Shown here: positions 45,246 to 53,672 of the stretch, piece after piece
Layout of the letters: every line of letters begins with the position of its first letter
Numbering within the stretch: the stretch's first letter is position 1
Assembly (NCBI GenBank): GCA_963750495.1
Contig: CAVVQV010000007.1
Coordinates: 143,761 to 207,760 of the forward strand
Direction: 5' to 3'
Source: JANLYC01 sp963750495
GTDB taxonomy: Bacteria > Actinomycetota > Actinomycetes > Propionibacteriales > Nocardioidaceae
Length of the DNA stretch: 64,000 nt
The notes under the pieces: generated by a model
What the model saw: only the letters and a program-made list of their open reading frames with translations
Database searches by the model: none
What the model was told of the DNA's origin: nothing
Position numbers and translations under genes: made by a program

Positions 45246-46138
45246 TCACCGTCGAACACGTCACCAAGAGGTACGGCGACCACACCGCCGTCGACGACGT
45301 CACCTTCATCGCCCGGTCCGGGCGGGTCACCGGGTTCCTCGGACCCAACGGCGCCGGCAAGTCGACCACGATGCGGATCATGGTCGGGCTCACGCCGCCG
45401 ACGAGCGGAGGGGTCCAGATCAATGGGCGGCACTACCGCGACCTCGCCAACCCGGGCCGGCACATCGGCGTGCTGCTCGACGCCTCGGCGCAGCATGCGG
45501 GTCGGACCGGCCGGGAGATCCTCACCATCGGCACCGAGACCATGGGGCTGTCCCGCAGCCGGGTCGATCACCTGCTCGAGCGAGTGTCTCTCAGCCCGAG
45601 CGAGTCGCGCCGCAGGCTGCGTGACTATTCGCTCGGGATGCGCCAGCGGTTGGGGATCGCGCACGCTCTCCTCGGCGACCCGTCGATCCTCATCCTCGAC
45701 GAGCCCGCGAACGGCCTCGACCCGGCAGGCATCCACTGGATGCGCGGGCTGCTGCGCGGGTACGCCGCCGAGGGCGGGACGGTGCTCCTCTCCTCCCACC
45801 TCCTGTACGAGGTCGAGAAGATCGCCGACGACCTCGTCCTGATCGGCAAGGGCCGGATCGTCGCGCAAGGTAGCAAGGAGGAACTGCTGCAGCCGCGCGG
45901 AAGCTACGTCGAGTCGGACCAGCACGACGACCTCGCCGCCGCCCTCGATGCGGCTGGTATCTGCACCTCGGTCTCAGGCCGGGGACTGCGCAGCGACGTC
46001 GCCCCCCGACAGGTCGGAGCCGTGGCCGCTGCCCACGGCATCCCTCTCGACGAGCTGCGCCCCGCTGAGGGCGCCGGACTCGAGGACCTGTTCCTACAGC
46101 TCACCTCAGAAACCCAGCGCGAAGGAGTAGCAGCATGA
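45242..46138 (+). CDS. ABC transporter ATP-binding protein
   Basis: A 298-residue ATPase. Walker A GPNGAGKSTT at residues 34-43, signature YSLGMRQRLGIAHAL and Walker B ILILDEPANGLDP are intact. The C-terminal 80 residues (GRGLRSDVAPRQVGAVAAAHG) are the usual accessory part of drug- or lantibiotic-type exporters. Its ATG overlaps the MMPL stop, and its stop overlaps the permease start, so the three genes are translationally linked. It energises the permease gene that follows. Confidence 0.94.
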   Translation: MITVEHVTKRYGDHTAVDDVTFIARSGRVTGFLGPNGAGKSTTMRIMVGLTPPTSGGVQINGRHYRDLANPGRHIGVLLDASAQHAGRTGREILTIGTETMGLSRSRVDHLLERVSLSPSESRRRLRDYSLGMRQRLGIAHALLGDPSILILDEPANGLDPAGIHWMRGLLRGYAAEGGTVLLSSHLLYEVEKIADDLVLIGKGRIVAQGSKEELLQPRGSYVESDQHDDLAAALDAAGICTSVSGRGLRSDVAPRQVGAVAAAHGIPLDELRPAEGAGLEDLFLQLTSETQREGVAA

Positions 46139-46935
46139 CCACCACGACCGAGCTCGTCCCGACCCAGCGGGGCTCAACACGCACAGCGGAGTCCCCGGCC
46201 GACGCACCCATCCCGATGTCTCGTCTCATCAAGGTCGAGCTGCGCAAGATGGCCGACACCCGATCGGGAATGTGGCTGCTCATCGGGCTGGCCGCCATCA
46301 CAGTGGTCATCGTCGCCATCTACTACGTCACGGCAGACGCCTCCGAACGGACCTTCCTGCACTTCATGGGGGCGACCCTTGGCCCGCAGGGCTTCCTGCT
46401 GCCCGTGCTGGGGATCCTGCTCGTGACGAGCGAGTGGAGCCAACGGACCGGTCTCGTGTCTTTCACTCTCGTCCCCCTCCGCGGGCGAGTGCTGACCGCC
46501 AAGGTCCTCGCCGGACTGGCCGCCGGCGTCGCCGCGGTCATCCTCAGTGTCGGCTTCGCCTCGCTCGCCACGGTGATCAGCGGAACCCCAGACGGGTTCG
46601 CCCACTTCGGGCCAGACGAGCTCGGCAAGTTCGGCATCCTGCAGATCACCGGGATCCTCCAGGGACTGGCGTTCGGCCTACTGTTCCTCAGCTCGGCGCC
46701 AGCGATCGTCAGCTACTTCGTGTTCCCCACCGCGCTCAACATTGTCGGTTCCCTGTGGAAGCCCCTGAGCGACGTGCAGCCCTGGATCGACCTGTGGGCC
46801 TCCCAGGCGCCGCTTTTCACCGCCGACAACCTGACCAACCAGCAGTGGGCGCAGATCGGCACCAGCAACCTCATCTGGGTCGTCCTGCCGTTCGTGCTCG
46901 GCTTGATCCGGGTGCTGCGGGCCGAGGTCAAGTAG
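46135..46935 (+). CDS. ABC-2-type permease
   Basis: A 266-residue permease. After a hydrophilic N-terminus come about six helices (GMWLLIGLAAITVVIVAIYY, FLLPVLGILLVTSEWSQ, LAGLAAGVAAVILSVGFASL, others). It has the ABC-2 signature of paired helices around the conserved SEWSQRTG loop. It forms the membrane part of the exporter with the ATPase upstream. The preceding sequence is AGGAGTAGCAGC, a good ribosome-binding site. Confidence 0.9.
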   Translation: MTTTTELVPTQRGSTRTAESPADAPIPMSRLIKVELRKMADTRSGMWLLIGLAAITVVIVAIYYVTADASERTFLHFMGATLGPQGFLLPVLGILLVTSEWSQRTGLVSFTLVPLRGRVLTAKVLAGLAAGVAAVILSVGFASLATVISGTPDGFAHFGPDELGKFGILQITGILQGLAFGLLFLSSAPAIVSYFVFPTALNIVGSLWKPLSDVQPWIDLWASQAPLFTADNLTNQQWAQIGTSNLIWVVLPFVLGLIRVLRAEVK

Positions 46936-47092
46936 CATCGCGAGCGAGGTTGCCGCGAACCCTGCCAGCCGCAGGTCACCAGCGAGTTTTGCCGATGCAG
47001 ACCCCGAACCGCCGTTCGACGCCGAGTCCCCGGCCAAGGCGCCCGCGCAGGTCGGCGAGCTCGTGCGGGCCCACTACAGCGTCAGGAGCTAA
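46936..47092 (+). pseudogene. Coding-like C-terminal fragment between permease and M23 gene
   Basis: A short open frame without start reads SIASEVAANPASRRSPASF, then EPPFDAESPAKAPAQVGEL and VRAHYSVRS before the stop. Third positions are GC-rich, so it may be the end of a lost gene. I cannot assign it to a family. Confidence 0.3.
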
Positions 47093-47095
47093 CCC

Positions 47096-48556
47096 ATGAC
47101 GACACACGGCATCCATCTCGCCGACCCGGACCTAGAACCGAGCGCCGAGCCACGCCGACGACGGGGCGTCGGCCCACGGCGCCTGATGCTCGTAGTGGCC
47201 ACCACCGTGTTCGTTGCTGCCCTGCTCGCCCTTGGCCCGGACGGGCTCATTCCGTTCGGACTACTGATCGTCCTCAGCACCCATCCCGACGACGACCGCC
47301 ACACACGCTTTGTCATCCTGACCCGACGCAACCTGGGGGTGGCCGCTGCCATGGTGGTGGCCTTTGCCTGGTTCTGGCTGTGGCATCTCGACCTGACCGA
47401 AACGGTGCACCTGCTGATCGGTGGAGCACTGATCGCCTTGCCGCTCGCTCTCCAGGACCACGGGGATGACGCTGCTTCCCACCGTACCCTCGCGGTAACC
47501 AAGCGGAGCCTCGTCGTGGCTGTCTGGGGCCTGGTCGTGTTCGTCAATCTCACCTACGCCCTCGGGCAGAGCTTCACCATGCTGGCCGCGGCGTGCCTGA
47601 TACTGCCGCTCCTCCTGGCCGCCAGGCGGGTCTTGAGCGCCCGGCGCGGAGGGCTCGAATTCGGGCTGCTCCGCCACCCGCACCGTGGAGAGGTGCGACC
47701 CCACCTCGTGCAGGCTCTCAACATCTGGCTGTGCTGCGTGCTCCTCGCTGGTGTTGTGGCCGCCGGCGGCACGCACTTCGCCCGGATCGGGTTCTCTCTG
47801 AGCGGGGCCGCTTTCAACGTCCTGCTCGCGGCTTTCGCGGCCGGGCTGGTGCTGCTGGCCGCGCTGGCGCTCGCCCCGCGCCGGCGCGTGTACCTGGCCA
47901 TCAACGCGGTCGTGGCGCTGTTGTCGGGCTATCTCGCCCTGCAACTCGTCCAGGTCTCCCACTCCCGCAGCGACGGATTCGTACTCGAGTCCCCCCTGGA
48001 TGGCGAGTGGTTCGTCCTCAACGGAGGCCATAGCGTCCTGCTCAACGGACACTCCCCGAACGAGAGCAACGCTGTCGACTTCGTTCTCCTCGGAGCGAAC
48101 GGACGCACTCACACCGGAGGGGCCGACGCGCCGCTGAGCGACTACCCGGGTTTCGGCTGGCCAGTGCTGGCGCCAGCCGATGGCCTGGTCGTGGAGGTGA
48201 CTGACGGCTATGCAGACAACCCACCGGGCACCAACAGCGACCAGGCAAACCACATGGTCATCGACATCGGCGACGGTCGCTACGTGTCCATGGCCCACCT
48301 CCAGCAGAGCAGCGTGACCGTCGACGTCGGTGACGTCGTACAGCAAGGCCAGCCCATCGCCGCGGTCGGCAACAACGGCCACTCCAACGAGCCGCACCTG
48401 CACATGCAGGTCCAGGACTCCCCGGCGCCCAGCAATGCTGACCGCACCTACCCGATGCTGTTCCGCAACGTCGACATCACCCGGGGCGGCCCCTGGCCGT
48501 GGGGGGACAGCCGCGAGCTCCGCACCGGCGACCTCCTCCGGGCACTCGAGCCATGA
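47096..48556 (+). CDS. Membrane-anchored M23-family metallopeptidase
   Basis: A 486-residue protein with seven to eight N-terminal helices (about residues 25-290) and a C-terminal LytM/M23 peptidase domain. The domain shows a first His/Asp site near GHSPNESNAVDFVLLG, the HMVIDIGDG strand, and the HxH site PHLHMQVQD, with AHLQQSSVTVDVGDVVQQG in between. M23 enzymes cut peptidoglycan peptides; with so many helices this may instead sense or regulate. It overlaps the lipoprotein gene by four bases (ATGA), and it follows the exporter genes in the same direction. Confidence 0.86.
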   Translation: MTTHGIHLADPDLEPSAEPRRRRGVGPRRLMLVVATTVFVAALLALGPDGLIPFGLLIVLSTHPDDDRHTRFVILTRRNLGVAAAMVVAFAWFWLWHLDLTETVHLLIGGALIALPLALQDHGDDAASHRTLAVTKRSLVVAVWGLVVFVNLTYALGQSFTMLAAACLILPLLLAARRVLSARRGGLEFGLLRHPHRGEVRPHLVQALNIWLCCVLLAGVVAAGGTHFARIGFSLSGAAFNVLLAAFAAGLVLLAALALAPRRRVYLAINAVVALLSGYLALQLVQVSHSRSDGFVLESPLDGEWFVLNGGHSVLLNGHSPNESNAVDFVLLGANGRTHTGGADAPLSDYPGFGWPVLAPADGLVVEVTDGYADNPPGTNSDQANHMVIDIGDGRYVSMAHLQQSSVTVDVGDVVQQGQPIAAVGNNGHSNEPHLHMQVQDSPAPSNADRTYPMLFRNVDITRGGPWPWGDSRELRTGDLLRALEP

Positions 48557-49377
48557 CGCCCACGACACCGCAGAGACATTCACGCCTCGGTGCACGGTTC
48601 CTTGCCTGCTTGGCGTCGGTGGCGTGCCTGGCCTTCCTCCTGACGGCATGCACCGAGACTCCGGCCACCCCGGCCGCTCGGCCCGGCGACCTGTACCAGG
48701 TCGACGGCGAGACGGCCCACCTACAGTGCCAAGGCGCCGGTTCCCCCACCCTCGTTCTCCTTGGCGGCATGGGCTTCACGACCACTACCTGGGATGAGCT
48801 CCGCGACTCCCTGGGACCAGATGTCCGGACCTGCGCCTGGGACTACCCCGGCATCGGCCACTCCACGGGTGAGCCGATGATGACTGCAGCCAAGGCCGTA
48901 TCTTCGCTCGCCGGCACACTGCGCGCCGCCGACGTGCCGCTGCCGGTGATCTTGGTTGGCCACAGCGTCGCCGGGCTGACCACGCGCCTCTACGTCGGCG
49001 AGCACCCCGCCGATGTCGCCGGGGTCGTCCTCTTCGATCCGACGGTCGCTTCCTTCGCGCGCATGTTCGACGACGCGGAGTTCAGGCCCGAGTGGGACGG
49101 AGCGACGAGTGCCGACCAGGTGGAACAGATCATCAAGTGGCCGAACATCCCGTTCGAGATCCTTCTGCACGACCCCGCCGTCTACGCCGCGCGCGAGGTG
49201 TGGAGTGCCAGCGTGGAAACCCAATGGGGCACCGACGAAGCCGCGTTCGCCGAGCTCACCCCGCAGGGCACCGTCCACGTAGCGGAGGGCTCAGGCCACA
49301 ACATCTACCAAGACGCACTCGATGACTCAGTTGCTTCCGTCCAGCGTGTCCTGCAAACAGTTGTCCGAGACCACTGA
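48553..49377 (+). CDS. Alpha/beta-hydrolase lipoprotein
   Basis: A 274-residue exported protein. A signal sequence ends in a lipobox LLTAC with lipid-bearing Cys 33. The alpha/beta-hydrolase fold follows, with nucleophile Ser 138 in VGHSVAGL, Asp in VVLFDPTVA, and His in EGSGHNIYQD. The substrate is unknown; lipases and esterases of this shape attach outside the membrane. Start at 48553 overlaps the M23 gene. It is the last gene of the MMPL run. Confidence 0.87.
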   Translation: MTPTTPQRHSRLGARFLACLASVACLAFLLTACTETPATPAARPGDLYQVDGETAHLQCQGAGSPTLVLLGGMGFTTTTWDELRDSLGPDVRTCAWDYPGIGHSTGEPMMTAAKAVSSLAGTLRAADVPLPVILVGHSVAGLTTRLYVGEHPADVAGVVLFDPTVASFARMFDDAEFRPEWDGATSADQVEQIIKWPNIPFEILLHDPAVYAAREVWSASVETQWGTDEAAFAELTPQGTVHVAEGSGHNIYQDALDDSVASVQRVLQTVVRDH

Positions 49378-49611
49378 TCGGCCCGTCGCCGTTACCGCCA
49401 TCGGCTCGACCGGGCAGCTTGTGAGACTTGTGCTCCGGCCGGGCAGCCTCCGCCACGGTCGGTGTCGAGGCGCGCGCCGAGTCCTGCTCGGCAGCATGCG
49501 AAATCCTGGGCACGGCAGCATGACCGCCCCGGCGGAAGTGCAGCCTGTGCGGATTGTTAGCCTTCGCGCGATCGGGGTGTCACGCCGCCCATGGGCCATC
49601 GAGCTTATTCA
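49378..49611. other. Intergenic region after the lipoprotein gene, no gene seen
   Basis: No coding-like frame, hairpin or repeat is apparent before the recombinase relic. Confidence 0.4.
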
Positions 49612-49680
49612 TCAGAGGCCGAGATCCCGGCTGGTGGTGATCGCGAGCGCTTCAGCGGGTCGGATGTAGTGGTTGAACGC
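49612..49680 (-). pseudogene. C-terminal relic of a tyrosine recombinase
   Basis: On the minus strand the last 22 codons before a stop read FNHYIRPAEALAI, then TTSRDLGL. This closely matches the end of the island recombinase (NRYIRPLGALATGSSKDLGL), which has its catalytic Tyr in this segment. The rest of the gene is gone: the frame changes to unrelated sequence right upstream. The relic lies 84 bases from the tRNA-3' copy at 49764, so it belonged to an older element at the same tRNA site. Confidence 0.72.
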
Positions 49681-49719
49681 TGTGCCGAGATGACTTTTTG
49701 ATGACGCGGTTCAAAATAT

Positions 49720-49758
49720 TCAGGCCCTGACCATGCGTTTCCGCAGGCCAGGGCCTGA
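49720..49758 (-). terminator. Rho-independent terminator after the tRNA-3' copy
   Basis: A hairpin with arms TCAGGCCCTG and CAGGGCCTGA, with an inner TGCG/CGCA pair, ends in a T-rich run on the minus strand (AATATTTT). It sits 6 bases from the tRNA-3' copy, like the terminator at 57058 does for the intact tRNA, and probably ended the tRNA transcript before the island came in. Confidence 0.8.
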
Positions 49759-49763
49759 ATTTG

Positions 49764-49797
49764 TAGCGGGGGCAGGATTTGAACCTGCGACCTCTGG
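49764..49797 (-). repeat. Attachment-site copy: 3' end of initiator tRNA
   Basis: 34 bases identical to the 3' end of tRNA-fMet at 57098-57131, covering tRNA positions from the anticodon stem to the discriminator base. It has no 5' half and is not a tRNA gene. It marks the far end (att site) of the genomic island. Confidence 0.88.
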
Positions 49798-50129
49798 ACA
49801 AGATCGGAGGCCTGTCCCGGGCTACCTCAAACCTCGGGTCCCTCTGGGAAGCCTCGGGTTGTTGAGGAGGTTCCCCATCGGACGGCTTCAACTGTATCGG
49901 AACGTCTCGGAACCGTTGCCCGTCCTTTCCGATGACGTTCTGATGACCGGTCGAATCCGCCGGTGACGCGGGTGGCATCGGGCTCACACAGGACGAGCAT
50001 GACACTCGCGATACTGAACCCCGACGAGCTGATCGCGGCCATCCCGCACATGCTCGGCTTCAAGCTTTTCTGGACTACGGATCCGGTTGGCCGGTAGGAA
50101 GCTTGACGGGTCATCGGGTTCCGACACTC
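49798..50129. other. Non-coding left end of the island
   Basis: No convincing gene. The frames here are short and lack the codon pattern of the neighbours. Confidence 0.4.
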
Positions 50130-50149
50130 TTACGACATTTAGGTCGTAA
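50130..50149. repeat. Perfect inverted repeat TTACGAC/GTCGTAA
   Basis: Seven-base arms surround ATTTAG. Its place near the island end suits a recombinase arm-type site or a terminator for the regulator gene. Confidence 0.45.
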
Positions 50150-50179
50150 ACTACTCGACTTACTCCATTTGCGGCCAGT

Positions 50180-50204
50180 AGAGGCCCCGGGCCTCGGGGC
50201 CTCT
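50180..50204 (-). terminator. Hairpin after the two-component genes
   Basis: Arms AGAGGCCCC and GGGGCCTCT pair around GGGCCTC, 37 bases after the response-regulator stop on the minus strand. No T tract, which is common in high-GC terminators. Confidence 0.55.
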
Positions 50205-50240
50205 GCGGTTAAACCAAACCCGCGACAGACCGGGCCAAGC

Positions 50241-50891
50241 TCAGGTCCAGTCGTGCACGGTCCGCAGGTGCGTCAGGACTGCGAGCACTCGGCGGTTGCC
50301 CTCGTCACTCTCCGGGATGTCCAGCTTGAGCAGCACGTGCCGCACGTGTGCCTCGACGGTGCGCTCACTGAGCACCAGTCGTTGCGCGATCCCGGTGTTC
50401 GTGAGTCCCTCGGCCATCAGCTCGAGGACCCGTCGCTCGCGTTCGGAGAGTCGGGCCAGCGGGCCGCCGTTCGTCGCGTGCACCAGGGTGCTGACGACCG
50501 TGGGATCGAGCGCTGATCCACCGGCGGCGACCCGGATCGCGGTGGTGAGGAACTCCCCGACCTCGAGGACCCGGTCTTTGAGCAGGTAGCCGAAGCCGGG
50601 CCGGCCCACGAGGTCGACCGCCTGCGTGGCCTCGATGTGCTGCGAGAGCACGAGGACGCCGACGCCCGGGTGTCGGTCCTTGATCGTCCGGGCTGCCCGT
50701 GCGCCCTCGTCGGTGTAGGTCGGTGGCATCCGGATGTCGACCACGACCAGGTCCGGGACCTCCCGGTCCACCACCTCGACCACGGTGTCACCGTCGCCGA
50801 CGGTGGCGACCACCTCGTGGCCGCCGTCGACGAACAGGCGCGCGAGCCCTTCCCGCAACAGCACCTGGTCCTCGGCGATCACGACACGCAC
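50241..50891 (-). CDS. NarL/LuxR-family response regulator (island)
   Basis: A 216-residue NarL-type regulator. The receiver shows IAEDQV with the acidic pair, phospho-acceptor Asp 52 in VVVDIRMPP, and LLKDR with the conserved Lys. The C-terminal HTH reads LSERERRVLELMAEGLTNT, then SERTVEAHVRHVLLKLDIP. It overlaps the kinase stop by 13 bases. Members of this pair type often sense cell-wall or membrane stress and control a nearby ABC exporter, as with the exporter genes at 53.7-55.4 kb. Confidence 0.93.
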   Translation of the reverse strand: MRVVIAEDQVLLREGLARLFVDGGHEVVATVGDGDTVVEVVDREVPDLVVVDIRMPPTYTDEGARAARTIKDRHPGVGVLVLSQHIEATQAVDLVGRPGFGYLLKDRVLEVGEFLTTAIRVAAGGSALDPTVVSTLVHATNGGPLARLSERERRVLELMAEGLTNTGIAQRLVLSERTVEAHVRHVLLKLDIPESDEGNRRVLAVLTHLRTVHDWT

Positions 50892-52846
50892 GGCAGCTCC
50901 GCACTGAGGGTGGTGCCGTCGCCGCGAACGCTCTCGATCAGCAGTCGCCCGCCTCGTGCGGCGACGCGGTCGGACAGCCCGGTGAGCCCGGACCCGCGCC
51001 CCATGGCGGCGCCGCCTACACCGTCGTCGGCGACACTCACGACCAGCGTCGAGTCCCGGCGTGCCACCTCGAGCCGCACCTCCCCCGCGCGGGCGTGCTT
51101 GACCGCGTTGGTCAGCCCCTCGCAGGCGACAAAGTACGCCGCGGTCTCGACGTCCGACGGGAACCGGTCGCTGGTCGCGGACACGACGACCGGCACCGGC
51201 GACCGGCTGGCCAGCTCGCGCAGGGCTGGACCGAGACCTGCCTGCAACAACGTCGGGCGCAGTCCCTGCGCCAGGGAGCGGAGCTCCTCGATCGCGGCGC
51301 TGATCTCCACCACGGCACCGTCCAGCGTCCGACGCGCCTCCTCTGGACGACCGGCAAGCTCGTGCTGGGCGTGCCGGAGTGCGAGGCCGATCGAGACCAG
51401 CCGCTGCTGAGCGCCGTCGTGCAGGTCGCGTTCCAGGCGCTTGCGCTCGTCGTCGGCGGCAGCCGCGATGCGAGCGCGAGACTCGTCGACCTCGTCCAGG
51501 CGCTGCCGCAGCTCCACCCGAAGACGGGCCATCTCGATCGCGATCGACGCCGCATCGATGACCGGCGGCAGCAGGGCACGGTCGCCGTCACCGCGTGGCG
51601 ACCAGAAGACCTCACCCAAGGTTGTCCCGCCGCGCAGCACGGGCACCCTCTCGCGAGCCCGGCCGGCATCCGCGGCCGGCCGTCCGGACTCGTCGACGGG
51701 CGGCTCGTCGCCCTGCAGCACGAACCGCAGCTCTAGGGTCGGGTCCCGCATCGCCGCACGCAGTGCGTCCGCTACCTCCTCGGGCTCGGCCTGGTCGTGG
51801 CGCAGGTCGTCGACGAACGCGGTGATCACGCTCAGCGCGTCGTGGTGGTGGGGGCGGAAGCGCCGGTCGACCTGCTCCTGCACTCGACGGTGCAGGAACT
51901 TGAACACCGCGGCGGCGACCAGCGTCGCCGCCGCGGTCACCCAGACCGAGTCGCGACCGACGACCGCGCCGAGGACGACCACGGTCCAGGCGAACACCGC
52001 GCCCAGCAGGACCGTCAGCGTGGCGTAGGTGAAGGTCCTGCTGATGAGCACGTCGACGTCGTAGAGCCGGTAGCGCAGGATCGCCACACAGATGGCGATC
52101 GGCCAGAGCGTGACCACCACCGCCGGGATGACGTGCACCACCGGAGTCACCCACCACAACGCGCCCGCGAGCGGCAGCCCGACGGCCATGGCCCCGCTGG
52201 CGAGGACGAACCACTTCAGCTGCAGCCGCTCGACGCCGGTCGAGGTGCGGAACCGGAGCACGACTGCCGCCAGGGCGAGGAGCAGCGATGCCCCGATCAC
52301 CGCGAACCCGCCGACGAACATCACGTCGGTCGGCAGCCAGTCCACGACATACGGGTTGCGCCCTGCGACGTACTCGCTGCCGGCCTCCGGGTTGAAGAGC
52401 CAGCCGGGCTCGGCGGCCAGCACTCCGACGACGCTCAGGCCGAGCACGAGCGACCATCTCCGTGCGAGCAGACGTCCGGTCGGGAAGAGGAGCAGGACGG
52501 CGACGGCGAGCGGCGCCGTCGGTAGCCAGCTCCCGGCCGCGACGAGCTCGGCCGGCGGTCCGAGCGGCCAGTCCTGCTCGGCCGCACGCCGCCCCCACCC
52601 CTGAGCAAGATCGCCGGCGAGTGCGGCCACGACACCCTGCGCGATGAGCAGCCAGCCGATGGGATGGCGGGGATGGCGGCTCAGGATCAGTGCTCCTGCC
52701 CCGCTCGTCACGGTAGAGGACACAGCGAGTAGCAGCGTGTCCCACGCGGGCTCGAGACCCCACGACAGCGGCACCGCAGCAACCTCGGCCAGCGCGGTGA
52801 GCGCGAGCAGGACGCCGGGGATGGGTCGGAGTCTGAGAAGCGCCAC
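50879..52846 (-). CDS. DesK/NarX-type sensor histidine kinase (island)
   Basis: A 655-residue membrane sensor. About eight to ten helices cover the first 300 residues (VLLALTALAEVAAVPLSWGL, LTALVAALAGDLAQG-like). A dimerisation and phosphoacceptor region follows with DLHDGAQQRLVSIGLAL (His in DLHDGAQ), then an HATPase domain with EGLTNAVKHARA and VADDGVGGA. I start at GTG 52846, preceded by AGGAAG; the open frame reaches 53107, but that part lies in the divergent promoter and is not family-like. This kinase partners with the NarL-type regulator. Confidence 0.9.
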   Translation of the reverse strand: MALLRLRPIPGVLLALTALAEVAAVPLSWGLEPAWDTLLLAVSSTVTSGAGALILSRHPRHPIGWLLIAQGVVAALAGDLAQGWGRRAAEQDWPLGPPAELVAAGSWLPTAPLAVAVLLLFPTGRLLARRWSLVLGLSVVGVLAAEPGWLFNPEAGSEYVAGRNPYVVDWLPTDVMFVGGFAVIGASLLLALAAVVLRFRTSTGVERLQLKWFVLASGAMAVGLPLAGALWWVTPVVHVIPAVVVTLWPIAICVAILRYRLYDVDVLISRTFTYATLTVLLGAVFAWTVVVLGAVVGRDSVWVTAAATLVAAAVFKFLHRRVQEQVDRRFRPHHHDALSVITAFVDDLRHDQAEPEEVADALRAAMRDPTLELRFVLQGDEPPVDESGRPAADAGRARERVPVLRGGTTLGEVFWSPRGDGDRALLPPVIDAASIAIEMARLRVELRQRLDEVDESRARIAAAADDERKRLERDLHDGAQQRLVSIGLALRHAQHELAGRPEEARRTLDGAVVEISAAIEELRSLAQGLRPTLLQAGLGPALRELASRSPVPVVVSATSDRFPSDVETAAYFVACEGLTNAVKHARAGEVRLEVARRDSTLVVSVADDGVGGAAMGRGSGLTGLSDRVAARGGRLLIESVRGDGTTLSAELPCVS

Positions 52847-52895
52847 GCACCGATCTTCCTCTCGCCAGGAGCGCCCGCGCAAAGGTGCGAGCACT

Positions 52896-52912
52896 GCACT
52901 CCGAATGAGTGC
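52896..52912. promoter_or_regulatory. NarL-type operator candidate
   Basis: GCACTC and GAGTGC are perfect arms around CGAAT. It lies between the kinase start (52846, minus) and the membrane gene (52986, plus), the expected place for the regulator to switch both. Confidence 0.6.
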
Positions 52913-52985
52913 TGGCGCTGATGTGGGGCACGACCGCGCGACCCTACGGTCGAGGTGACCAGACACGCACCGACGGAGGATCCCG

Positions 52986-53672
52986 ATGACCCAGCTCAAC
53001 GACTCGTACGCGGTCGCGTCCACCGAGCAGCGTAGGAATCTCGCCCGCATCACCGGCGCGGCCGGCCTGCTCACCCTGGTAGTGGTGCTCGGGACCTCGC
53101 TCGCCAACGACTACCAGAGCGCCGCCATGGACAGTGACGCCGCCGAGACGGTCGAGTTCTTCCGGTCGCTCGACGACACGTTCGGAGCGCTCAGTTCGTT
53201 CGCGACCGCAGTCGGACTGATCGCGATGCTCTGGTTCACCCTCGGGCTCGCCCTGCTGCTGCGACGCTACGAGGGCGAGCTCCCGTGGCGCTCGGTCTTC
53301 CTCGCCGGCGCCGGCGTCGTCAGTGTCGTGTCGGGCCAGATCGCGTCGTGGGACGCCGCGGCGTACCGCTCAGACGACATCGATCCCCAGATCGCGCGCT
53401 ACGCCTTCGACCTCGGCAACCTCTCGTTCGCGAACAGCTGGGTCGCCGCTGGCGCCGTCGGGATCTGCACCGGGCTCATCGTCCTCACGAGCCGCGACCT
53501 GCCGCGTTGGCTGGGCTGGTGGGCCCTCATCGCGGGTGCCGGGTCCGTGCTCGCGCGAGCCGTCTGGACCGAGGGCTACGCGTTCGTCCCGTTCACCGCC
53601 TTCTGGATCTGGGTCATGGTCCTGTCGGTGGCGCTGCTCCTGGGTCGCTTCGGCGTCGGAGCAGAGGAATGA
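52986..53672 (+). CDS. Six-helix membrane protein (island)
   Basis: A 228-residue protein with about six helices (ITGAAGLLTLVVVLGTSLA, ALSSFATAVGLIAMLWFTL, SWVAAGAVGICTGLIVLTS and others), resembling DUF4386-type proteins. It begins the exporter operon: its stop overlaps the ATPase start by four bases. It may be an accessory or sensor-like part of the exporter. The palindrome before it suggests control by the island two-component system. Confidence 0.75.
   Translation: MTQLNDSYAVASTEQRRNLARITGAAGLLTLVVVLGTSLANDYQSAAMDSDAAETVEFFRSLDDTFGALSSFATAVGLIAMLWFTLGLALLLRRYEGELPWRSVFLAGAGVVSVVSGQIASWDAAAYRSDDIDPQIARYAFDLGNLSFANSWVAAGAVGICTGLIVLTSRDLPRWLGWWALIAGAGSVLARAVWTEGYAFVPFTAFWIWVMVLSVALLLGRFGVGAEE

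Noticed and set aside
49764..49797. A second tRNA-Met gene
   Set aside because: Only the 3' part of the tRNA is present; there is no anticodon arm or 5' half.
52847..53107. N-terminal extension of the island histidine kinase
   Set aside because: It runs through the divergent promoter and the palindrome and is not kinase-like; GTG 52846 has a ribosome-binding site.
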